From Burkholderia thailandensis E264 (GTDB lineage: Bacteria > Pseudomonadota > Gammaproteobacteria > Burkholderiales > Burkholderiaceae), in the NCBI RefSeq assembly GCF_000012365.1, contig NC_007650.1, positions 62,001-126,000 of the forward strand: a DNA stretch of 64,000 bases, given 5' to 3'. Shown piece by piece: positions 28,537 through 35,679 of the stretch (its first letter is position 1; each line of letters begins with the position of its first letter). The notes beneath the pieces are model-generated. The model was not told the origin of the DNA. It made no database searches and saw only the letters and a program-made list of their open reading frames with translations. The translations under genes and the position numbers were made by a program.

Positions 28537-29553
28537 TCAATCTCCAGCGAGCTTTGACCAGCGCTTCATTGCCCGGCTGAAGGCCGAGGTATTTTTGTAT
28601 CCCAGTCTTGCTGCAATTTCCTTGGTCGATTTATTCTCGGAAAGATACCGTGAGGCAATATCGCGTCGCACCAAATCATGCAAGGCACTGAAGGATGTAC
28701 CCATCTCCTTTAATTTGCGCTGTAAGCTCCGCGGTGACATTCCGAGCTTTCCGGTGAGTTTGACGACATCCTGGCACGTCGGATTGTCGTACATTATTCC
28801 AAACAGGCGCCCGACGAGGTCCGCCGGGACCCAGTGCGATAATTCGAATTCACGTTTTTCACACGCCCTTCTTGATATTTCGAACTCTATAGAATGGGCG
28901 AGCGGCAGTCTTATGTCTAGCAAATTAGCGTCGAATTCCAAGAAATTTTCCTTGGTGTCGAATATCACCTCGCAGTCAAATATATCGGAATATACGCTAG
29001 CATGAGCGGGTGGCGGGAAGGCAAGTCCCAGTCGTCTAAACGTTGGAACTCTACCTATGAGATCGATTATTTCGCGTCTGACCGCGGCGAGGCACATATC
29101 TGTATTGAGAACCAGGAGATCTGCTCGGTAGGTGTACCCCCCGACTGTAACGCGCGCAAGATTGATATTCACCCCTAGCGTAATCTGAAAATAGCTGATG
29201 GCCATCAGCGGATGCTCGTACGCAAGCCGCATTGCGTCACCCAGGGTTGGGCTGACTAGCATCGCGTGCCCCCGCAGTCCATATGCCGTCACCGGAATTG
29301 AACTGCCAATATGGAGTCCGATGGCTGAATTCCCGGTTGCCTCAAGAGCATTGGCGAACAAAACCATTTCTTGAGCATGTGTTACCATCGCATTGGCTTG
29401 CTCAATTTCTTCCGGCGATATACCTGTGCCTCTCAATAGCACTTCGGCCGGTACCCCCATTTCTTTCATCACATTCAGTGCAATGACAATGGTATGGAAC
29501 GGCGCGGGGCGCTGCGCAGCAGTGCGATTAAACACATTAGCTACCGGCTTCAT
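28537..29553 (-). CDS. AraC-family transcriptional regulator
   Basis: Encodes 338 residues, start preceded by AAGGATTCAG. The N-terminal roughly 200 residues are an arabinose-binding-type (OruR/ArgR-like) sensor domain (GLHIGSSIPVTAYGLRGHAM). The C-terminal roughly 100 residues hold two helix-turn-helix motifs (LGMSPRSLQRKLKEMGTSFS and EIAARLGYKNTSAFSRAMKR). Base composition is AT-richer than the flanks, which suggests horizontal transfer. It follows the GNAT gene by 18 bases, and the pair is divergent from the polyamine-type ABC genes. Control of those genes is a reasonable inference. Confidence 0.88.
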   Translation of the reverse strand: MKPVANVFNRTAAQRPAPFHTIVIALNVMKEMGVPAEVLLRGTGISPEEIEQANAMVTHAQEMVLFANALEATGNSAIGLHIGSSIPVTAYGLRGHAMLVSPTLGDAMRLAYEHPLMAISYFQITLGVNINLARVTVGGYTYRADLLVLNTDMCLAAVRREIIDLIGRVPTFRRLGLAFPPPAHASVYSDIFDCEVIFDTKENFLEFDANLLDIRLPLAHSIEFEISRRACEKREFELSHWVPADLVGRLFGIMYDNPTCQDVVKLTGKLGMSPRSLQRKLKEMGTSFSALHDLVRRDIASRYLSENKSTKEIAARLGYKNTSAFSRAMKRWSKLAGD

Positions 29554-29571
29554 CTGAATCCTTGCTCTGGT

Positions 29572-30018
29572 TTATTTTTTCAACGACTTCGTGAACACAA
29601 CTTGGCATCCGTATTCATCCAGGCTGCCGCGTGTCCAGCCAAGCCGCTGGTAGAAGCTGTCCGCTCGCGAACCAGGGTCCGTGACCAGCTTGACTTGCTG
29701 TGCCCCTTGATCTTTCAACCATTTGATCGCGTGCTCGAGTAATTCACGCCCAACGCCGTGTCCATGGAAGGTTGGCTTAACGAACAGTGCGCAAATAAAT
29801 GGCGTATCGGTCATGACGGGCAGGCAAACACCCGCCGCCTCGCCCCGGCATTCACAGATCCACCCACCTCCTTGACGGATTTGCTCTATCAGAAGATCAC
29901 GATCAAGTAGATGGATCTGGTGCGGGTGAATCCGATTCTCTTTCACGGAGAAACGGATGTCGTAAAACGCCCCGATGTCGGTCACACTCATCGGGCGGTA
30001 TTCTAGTCTGTCGGCCAT
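29572..30018 (-). CDS. GNAT-family N-acetyltransferase
   Basis: Encodes 148 residues from ATG 30016-30018. In-frame ATGs lie upstream at 30024 and 30075. The family core is visible: FICALFVKPTFHGHGVGREL is beta4 plus the acetyl-CoA pyrophosphate loop (HGHGVG in the Q/R-x-x-G-x-G/A position), and the C-terminal strand pair contains FYQRLGWTRG. The substrate is unknown. Given the divergent polyamine transporter genes, acetylation of a polyamine or related amine is an inference only. Confidence 0.85.
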   Translation of the reverse strand: MADRLEYRPMSVTDIGAFYDIRFSVKENRIHPHQIHLLDRDLLIEQIRQGGGWICECRGEAAGVCLPVMTDTPFICALFVKPTFHGHGVGRELLEHAIKWLKDQGAQQVKLVTDPGSRADSFYQRLGWTRGSLDEYGCQVVFTKSLKK

Positions 30019-30487
30019 TATCATATTGGCTAGCCACTCTAAACTTACATTGTGAAATGTATCGGCGCGCAACATTACAATGTCGGCGTCGGCATCACTA
30101 TTGTTGCATATTTGCCGCCACGTCCTCGTGGTTGCCGCTCAGGATGCCGGGTCAGTTGGCATTCTGATGAACGTGGGTGGCGGAGTGCGCTGAAGGTACG
30201 AGTGGCATCCGATCATTGTAATGACACGCATGCAAACGACACACAATATTGAAACTGTTAATAATCGATGCAATATGGAGCGACCCTTAAACATTATGAT
30301 GATGATCGGCATCTGTTTATTTCGATGCGTGAAATGATGATAACGTTCGATGCGGGCGTATAACCCTATAAAAAACTTGGCGCTTTGAGATAACAGATTG
30401 GCGCGTTCAGCACGCATGCGCTCTATAAATATGGCGGCCAATTTGTTACGCTTTCCCTCCGGTAAGCTGATCGATTCGAGGTAATCG
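30019..30487. other. Divergent AT-rich intergenic region
   Basis: About 470 bases between the GNAT and permease genes, markedly AT-richer than the window average (30230-30430 especially). It must contain promoters in both directions. A GAGG ribosome site (30478-30481) precedes the permease GTG start. No gene for an ABC ATPase is present, although one would be expected here. Confidence 0.45.
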
Positions 30488-31405
30488 GTGATTTTTCGAG
30501 TCCCGGCTCTAGAGAAGTTTAAATCATGGCGAGCAGTTTACGAACCGGCCTCGCTTGTCATGATTTTGGGCGTGATACTCCCTCTCGCGGTTCTAGCGGT
30601 CATATCGTTGAGCGCACCCCTCGATTTCGGCGGAGTTTCGTGGGGGGATTTCACGATTCGTGCCTATGAGCGCGTAGTGTTTGATCATGATTGGGACGGC
30701 TCGCTGGTACTTCAACAAGGCTACGTGAGCATCTTTCTACGATCTGCGACCATGGCGTTACTGGCGACTTCCGGGTGCGTCCTCCTTGGGTTTCCCGCCG
30801 CGCTATTTATCGCAACCCGTGCACCGACTTGGAGGGCCGTCTTGTTGGTGCTCGTGACCATACCGTTCTGGACCTGCGTCGTGGTGCAAATGTGCGGCTG
30901 GATTATCGTCATGGCGGACAATGGCTTACTTAACCGTGTCCTTGCCGTGTTAGGTATCCTTCGAGGACCGCTCGGATTACTTTACACCGACATCGCGACT
31001 CTGGTCGGCCTCGTCTATGCATTCACCCCCTTTATGGTTTTGCCGATTTTCGCGGCTCTTGACGAATTTGACTGGAGCCTGGTTGAGGCTGCTTACGATC
31101 TTGGCGCCAATAGGGGAGCGGCGCTTCTGCAGGTGATCGTTCCTGGCTGTCGTTCCGGCATCATGGCTGGCATCGGGCTCGTTTTCGTTCCAGCGCTCGG
31201 TTCGTATGCGATCCCTAGCTTGCTTGGTGGCAACCACGCATTCATGGTCGGGAACCTGATCGATTTTCAGTTCGCAGGGGGCCGCGATTGGCCGTTGGGC
31301 GCGGCTATGTCGTTTGTCCTACTCGCTGTCGTTCTTCTCGCCATGCTCGCGCTGCGTCTGACATCCACCCTCCAGCGACAGGAGCTCGCTCATGACGTCG
31401 CGTGA
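30488..31405 (+). CDS. Polyamine-type ABC transporter permease, PotB-like
   Basis: Encodes 305 residues starting at GTG 30488 with GAGG upstream. Six membrane helices are visible, with the binding-protein-dependent permease signature (EAA loop) in SLVEAAYDLGANRGAALLQVIVPGCRSGIMAGI. The N-terminal extension and the long first periplasmic loop are typical of PotB subunits for spermidine/putrescine. The stop lies 14 bases inside the next permease gene, so the two are coupled. Confidence 0.88.
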   Translation: MIFRVPALEKFKSWRAVYEPASLVMILGVILPLAVLAVISLSAPLDFGGVSWGDFTIRAYERVVFDHDWDGSLVLQQGYVSIFLRSATMALLATSGCVLLGFPAALFIATRAPTWRAVLLVLVTIPFWTCVVVQMCGWIIVMADNGLLNRVLAVLGILRGPLGLLYTDIATLVGLVYAFTPFMVLPIFAALDEFDWSLVEAAYDLGANRGAALLQVIVPGCRSGIMAGIGLVFVPALGSYAIPSLLGGNHAFMVGNLIDFQFAGGRDWPLGAAMSFVLLAVVLLAMLALRLTSTLQRQELAHDVA

Positions 31406-32246
31406 ACTGCGCCACTTTCCGCTTACGGCAGAAGTCGCGATTGCCGTCCTGTTGTTTCTCTATCTGCCGTTGGCGGTTGTCGCGTGGATGAGTTTCAATC
31501 GAGGCCCATCGGCGCTTGTTTGGGAGGGTTGGAGCGTCCAGGGATACGTCGAGGCATGGTTTGATCCGACGCTTATTCGTGCGACACGAAACTCCCTGAT
31601 CCTAGCGTTGTCATCGATGGTTTTTTCGACCGCCCTTGCAACGAGTGCGGCCGTCGCTGCGTGGTCGCGGCAGGAAACTCGCCGCTCCGATCTGCGCGGA
31701 GTTGTAATTGCTTTGCCGCTCGTGATACCGGAGGTTGTTCTCGCGATCGCTACGGTGATGATGTTTTCGATATTCGCGTTCGAAATCGGGTTCGTTGCAG
31801 TCCTGTTTGCGCACGTAGTGTTTTGTGTCCCACTCGCGTATCTCCCGATCAACGCACGTCTTAAGACAATCGATCGGACGTTACTTGAGGCGGCGGCCGA
31901 CTTGTCGGCTCCGCCATGGGCGGCATTTCGTCAAATCACGGTTCCTTTGGCATTGCCCGGTATCGTCGCCGGTGCGCTGCTTGCGTTCGTCGCGTCTATG
32001 AACGACTACGTCACCAGCTACTTCTTGGCTGGTGCCGGCATGACCACCTTGCCTATGTACATCTTCAGCGCATTGAAGATCGGAATTACGCCAAAGGTAA
32101 ATGCTATCTCGACAGCCGTCATTGGACTTTCGTCGATTCAACTACTGACGGTCTGGGTTCTCGGTAGGAAGGGTGCAGGACAGACTGCCACGCCGGGGAG
32201 ATCCGAGCTGTGTCACGCGAACATTCAAACGATAGGAACCGTATGA
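31392..32246 (+). CDS. Polyamine-type ABC transporter permease, PotC-like
   Basis: Encodes 284 residues with six membrane helices and an EAA loop (LLEAAADLSAPPWAAFRQIT, then LPLALPGIVAGAL region). The segment VASMNDYVTSYFLAG matches the PotC/YdcV type. Its stop overlaps the ATG of the binding-protein gene (ATGA). The last 20 residues, after the final helix, are longer and more polar than usual, perhaps because the coding end was extended to overlap the next gene. Confidence 0.88.
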   Translation: MTSRELRHFPLTAEVAIAVLLFLYLPLAVVAWMSFNRGPSALVWEGWSVQGYVEAWFDPTLIRATRNSLILALSSMVFSTALATSAAVAAWSRQETRRSDLRGVVIALPLVIPEVVLAIATVMMFSIFAFEIGFVAVLFAHVVFCVPLAYLPINARLKTIDRTLLEAAADLSAPPWAAFRQITVPLALPGIVAGALLAFVASMNDYVTSYFLAGAGMTTLPMYIFSALKIGITPKVNAISTAVIGLSSIQLLTVWVLGRKGAGQTATPGRSELCHANIQTIGTV

Positions 32247-33274
32247 AAAAAGTAGTCGGAGCGATGCTGCTGCTTGCTGCCGGTCATGCTGTCTCAGCCG
32301 AACTCCATATCGGAAGCTGGCCGGATTACCTGCCCGATACGCTGATCAAGAAGTTCCAGGCGGAAACCGGCATCAAGACAACGCTCGACACCTACGCGAG
32401 CGATGCGGCCCTCACTCAAAAGTTGCAGTCGGGCGGAGGTGGCTACGACGTTGTGATCGCGGGGGACTATTACGTTCCGGTACTTGTGAAGTCTGGATTG
32501 CTGCAGAAGCTCGACAAGAACAAGCTGCCGAATATCGCCAACATCAAACCCGAGTATCGCCATCCGTCATTCGATCCGCAACGGGATTATGCGATGCCAT
32601 ACACCGTCGTGCTGACTGGTTTCGCGTACGATAGCGCGCGCGTTCCCGGAGGGAAACTCGACGAGAGTTGGAAGTCGTTCTTCGATCCGCCAGCGGAGTT
32701 GCGCGGACAGATCGGCGACTTGGATGTCGAAGAGGAGCTGTATATGGCCGCGAGTTGGTATCTGGGACAGGATGAATGCACAGAAAATCCTGCTGATGCG
32801 AAGCGGGTGCTCGACGTTCTGCAAAAACAGAAACCGTTCGTGAAAACGTACAGCAATGACGGAACCATAGATCGTCTCGCGTCCAAGCAGATCGCGGTGC
32901 AGCATATTTGGAGCGGTGCCGCTGCGCGTGCACAGGACCGTCTTCCCAGCATCACCTTTGTATACCCGAGGGAAGGCGTCCGTCTATTCATGGATAGCTT
33001 GCTTATTCCGGCAAAGGCACAAAACACCGCCTCGGCATATCAATTCGTTAACTGGATGATGCGCCCGGAGAACATTGCGCAGGTTACAAATGCCGTTCGC
33101 TACAACAACGAGATCATCGGCTCCGAGCGGTATATCGATGCCGCACTGTTGAAAAACTCCGCGATAAAAACCCCGGAGCAATACAAAATAAGGCTCCGTC
33201 CTTACAAAATATGTTCGCCGGCGGCGATTCAGTTACGAAACAAAGTCTGGCTAAAGTTGAAGGGAAATCGCTGA
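32243..33274 (+). CDS. Polyamine-type periplasmic binding protein, PotD-like
   Basis: Encodes 343 residues from ATG 32243, which opens a signal peptide (KKVVGAMLLLAAGHAVSA). The mature start LHIGSWPDYLPDTLIKKFQA, followed by GGYDVVIAGDYYVPVLVKSG, is the PotD/PotF opening, in which the W-x-D/E-Y segment and the aspartate/tyrosine pair help bind the polyamine. The last gene of a three-gene operon with two permeases. No ATPase is encoded nearby, so the system must borrow one or be incomplete. Confidence 0.88.
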   Translation: MKKVVGAMLLLAAGHAVSAELHIGSWPDYLPDTLIKKFQAETGIKTTLDTYASDAALTQKLQSGGGGYDVVIAGDYYVPVLVKSGLLQKLDKNKLPNIANIKPEYRHPSFDPQRDYAMPYTVVLTGFAYDSARVPGGKLDESWKSFFDPPAELRGQIGDLDVEEELYMAASWYLGQDECTENPADAKRVLDVLQKQKPFVKTYSNDGTIDRLASKQIAVQHIWSGAAARAQDRLPSITFVYPREGVRLFMDSLLIPAKAQNTASAYQFVNWMMRPENIAQVTNAVRYNNEIIGSERYIDAALLKNSAIKTPEQYKIRLRPYKICSPAAIQLRNKVWLKLKGNR

Positions 33275-33400
33275 CACACCATAGACTCAACCAGTCCCAA
33301 ACCGGCGAATAGTCGAAGGAAAGAAAAATACAAGCTTAAGACGGCATGCCTGGTTGTTTTGGAAAAGGCTGTCGATCCTGGCGTACTGAAATGATGCGGT

Positions 33401-33429
33401 CGTGGGCAATGCTGCGAACATTGCCCACG
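33401..33429. repeat. Perfect 10-bp inverted repeat, hairpin
   Basis: CGTGGGCAAT and its exact complement ATTGCCCACG are separated by 9 bases. It lies 127 bases after the binding-protein stop. There is no T-run, so it may be a transcript-end stabilising hairpin or a protein-binding dyad. Confidence 0.5.
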
Positions 33430-33462
33430 GCCTGACCTAGGTGTACACATTGAGAGACCACC

Positions 33463-33723
33463 ATGGCTGACTCTATTCTACGGGAACATCGGGACACTTG
33501 TCGTTTCGATATATCGACGTTTCCTTTCGTGATGACGCGAGCAAGGCTGCACACCATGAATCGCCAGCGCCCGTGCTTGCCGCGCACGAACATTAACCCT
33601 CCATCGGAAAACCAAAAGACCTCAGGCAGTCGGATGTTCGGTGGCCGTTTAACGGCTCGCGGTGGCCGACCTTCGCGGAACACCGTTCGCTGTAATTCAA
33701 TCCGATACGCGAGTGGCACCTGA
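33463..33723 (+). CDS. Doubtful small ORF, hypothetical
   Basis: 86 codons starting with ATG at 33463 and lying upstream of two tandem terminators on the same strand, which is the only reason to list it. The protein has no recognised domain and a mixed, arginine-rich composition. The complementary strand is also open here and equally unrecognised. It may be noise. Confidence 0.2.
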   Translation: MADSILREHRDTCRFDISTFPFVMTRARLHTMNRQRPCLPRTNINPPSENQKTSGSRMFGGRLTARGGRPSRNTVRCNSIRYASGT

Positions 33724-33743
33724 TGGCTAAAACCGCTTAGGCC

Positions 33744-33815
33744 ACCGCCTGGTGTCCTCCGAACTGCCTCGGAGCAGGCGGTTTTGCGATCGTCGATATC
33801 GGCGATCGCCTTTTT
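33744..33815 (+). terminator. Two tandem Rho-independent terminators
   Basis: First hairpin: ACCGCCTG pairs with CAGGCGGT (33744-33751, 33775-33782), with an inner CTCCGA/TCGGAG stem, then TTTT. Second: GCGATCG pairs with CGATCGC (33786-33792, 33803-33809), followed by CTTTTTATT. Both point rightward. Together they look like an attenuator or the end of a short transcript whose downstream part was displaced by the IS5 element starting at 33885. Confidence 0.6.
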
Positions 33816-33822
33816 ATTCCCG

Positions 33823-34893
33823 TCATATCGTCGCATGCATGGCACACGATACGCGCCCCTGACGACGTTCGGCGCTCGAATGGACGTTGTTGCATAAATC
33901 AGGCGTGAGGACGAAGTGGTGCCTTTGTTCATGATCTCGGGCAATACGGACGGACTGAGGGCGGGAGAGCTCGGCCATGCGGTTAAGCACGCCCACTCGA
34001 ACGGCAACTTCGGTCGCCTGGGTATCGGTACGACGTGCCCACAGGCACGGACCCGTGAGCGTCTTGAGCCGGTACATCGCGTTCTCGGCCAGCGAACGAC
34101 GGTGGTAACCGCTTTGCTGCTTCCATTCGCGTCGACTGCCTTGTGCAATGGCGTCGAGCGCGGCGTTGCGCCGAGACGCGCCGGGCGTGGTCGTCGGCCA
34201 GTGAACCGCGCCTTCGCGCGGCGGAATCGAGGGTAACGCACCGCGCGCGGTGATCGAGGCGTAACAAGCCTGCGTATCGTATGCGCCGTCGCCGCCGATG
34301 GTATCGATGGACTCGTCGGCCGAGATTTGTTCAAGCAATTCGGGCAGCACTTCACCGTCTGCGACATCCTGGTGCGTCATGAGCGCCGCTCGCAACTGGC
34401 CCGTGTTCGCGTCGAGTGCGAGATGGACCTTGCGCCACGTGCGACGCTTCGAGTAGCCATGCTGGCGAACCTTCCATTCGCCTTCGCCGCAGACCTTTGC
34501 GCCCGTGCTGTCGACGACCAAGTGCAGCGGTTCGTCGCTGTGAATGACCGGCAGTTTCACCTGCAGCGCCTGTGCGCGACGGCACACGGTCGTATAGTTC
34601 GGTACGGGCAATTCAGCGAAAGCCAGGTCACGCAGGCTTTGCGCGAAGCCTTGCAAGGCACGCAACGGCAGATGGAACACCGTCTTCAAGCCGAGCAATG
34701 CCTGAATCAGTGCATCGCTGTACAGCCGCGAACGGCCACGTGTGGGCTCGGTGTCGGGCATGTTCGCAAGAGCGTCGTCACCAATCCACATCGTGATGTT
34801 GCCTCGATTGATCAGGCCGGCGTTGTATGCCGCCCAGTTTCTGACACGGTATTTCGCCTTCGGCTCCTGCGTCCCGTTCTTATCCTTGCGCAT
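33823..34893 (-). CDS. IS5-family transposase
   Basis: Encodes 356 residues. An N-terminal DUF4372/helix-turn-helix-like region precedes the DDE domain, with aspartates in LVVDSTGAKVCGEGEW and GGDGAYDTQACY and the glutamate in the SLAENAMYRLK segment (R-x3-E-x6-K spacing, IS4/IS5 type). The reading frame does not stop inside the element: it passes through the left inverted repeat (encoding TPDLCNN) and ends 62 bases outside. The last roughly 20 residues are therefore flank-encoded. Activity is uncertain but the catalytic core is intact. Confidence 0.85.
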   Translation of the reverse strand: MRKDKNGTQEPKAKYRVRNWAAYNAGLINRGNITMWIGDDALANMPDTEPTRGRSRLYSDALIQALLGLKTVFHLPLRALQGFAQSLRDLAFAELPVPNYTTVCRRAQALQVKLPVIHSDEPLHLVVDSTGAKVCGEGEWKVRQHGYSKRRTWRKVHLALDANTGQLRAALMTHQDVADGEVLPELLEQISADESIDTIGGDGAYDTQACYASITARGALPSIPPREGAVHWPTTTPGASRRNAALDAIAQGSRREWKQQSGYHRRSLAENAMYRLKTLTGPCLWARRTDTQATEVAVRVGVLNRMAELSRPQSVRIARDHEQRHHFVLTPDLCNNVHSSAERRQGRVSCAMHATI

Positions 34894-35007
34894 GTTCTCG
34901 CGACCAAAGATCGAGAATCTACGCAGGAACCCGAAGTGTTAACAGAGGAATTGCTCCGCCTGTTGCGCGTAAACGTCACGCGACGCGGCCTGATTTATGC
35001 AACAACG
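33885..35007. mobile_element. IS5-family insertion sequence
   Basis: Bounded by perfect 20-bp inverted repeats CGTTGTTGCATAAATCAGGC (left end 33885) and its complement (right end 35007), giving a 1123-bp element. It contains one DDE transposase gene on the minus strand. The flanks share a 10-bp direct repeat CGCTCGAATG a few bases outside each end rather than an abutting 3-4 bp duplication. An H-NS-like gene begins 46 bases to the right. Confidence 0.8.
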
Positions 35008-35052
35008 CCGCTCGAATGTGCAGGTTTAACGTAATTCGATTGGAGAGTCATT

Positions 35053-35358
35053 GTGGCAACTTATGAGGAACTGAAAGCTCAACTCGATGCACTCAATAAG
35101 GAGGCCGAAGCAGCCAAAGCGCGTGAAATCTCGACGGCGCTGTCTCAGATCCGGGAAACCATCCTGAGGTACGAAATTCGTCCCGACCAGATCTTTCCGC
35201 AATGGACGCGCCTTCGCTCGCCGGACAAGCGGCGTGGTCCACTGCCTCCAAAGTATCGGAACCCGATGACTGGGGAAACCTGGTGCGGTCGAGGCCGAGC
35301 ACCAAAATGGATGTCCGGGTTGCCGCGCGTAGAATTCCTTATAGATCGACCCGCCTGA
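35053..35358 (+). CDS. H-NS histone-like protein
   Basis: Encodes 101 residues starting at GTG 35053 (GGAGAG upstream). Residues 1-45 form the coiled-coil oligomerisation region (MATYEELKAQLDALNKEAEA). Residues about 65-90 hold the DNA-binding loop YRNPMTGETWCGRGRAPKWM, close to the H-NS core T-W-x-G-R-G-R-x-P-x-W. H-NS proteins silence AT-rich foreign DNA. It lies between an IS5 element and the type VI cassette, and may regulate either island. The linker is short compared with most Burkholderia H-NS proteins. Confidence 0.88.
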   Translation: MATYEELKAQLDALNKEAEAAKAREISTALSQIRETILRYEIRPDQIFPQWTRLRSPDKRRGPLPPKYRNPMTGETWCGRGRAPKWMSGLPRVEFLIDRPA

Positions 35359-35679
35359 TCGACAATCGAGCACTCCGCTCTCGCGCCCATGGAGCGAGCC
35401 AGTCCGCCAAAAAATTTCCGCTTTGAAGGTCCATTTCGGGGCCTGGGATGGTGCGGCCCATGCTTGAGCGTACCAAAAGGCGATATTGGCCTGTCAACCT
35501 TGACAGGTCGCCTCCAGGTTGTCGACTCGTCCGTCGTCAGCGCGATGGTGAATCTTCGTTAATTTGGCCGCCATTTGCCTCAGCGTTGATAAAATCTACG
35601 CGCCGTGGGGAGGGCATCATTTACATCGAGAATCAATACTCCTCGGATTCGAATCCAAGCAGAAACCTGAGAGTCTGCC
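35359..35679. other. Leader region of the type VI cassette
   Basis: About 320 bases between H-NS and vgrG, lower in GC. It contains the palindrome at 35490-35507 and a weak GAGAG ribosome site before the vgrG GTG start. Any promoter of the module should be here. Confidence 0.45.
35490..35507. promoter_or_regulatory. 18-bp operator-like palindrome upstream of vgrG
   Basis: CCTGTCAACCTTGACAGG is an 8+2+8 perfect inverted repeat, 173 bases before the vgrG start. Length and symmetry fit a dimeric repressor (GntR, TetR or MarR style) binding site. Confidence 0.4.
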
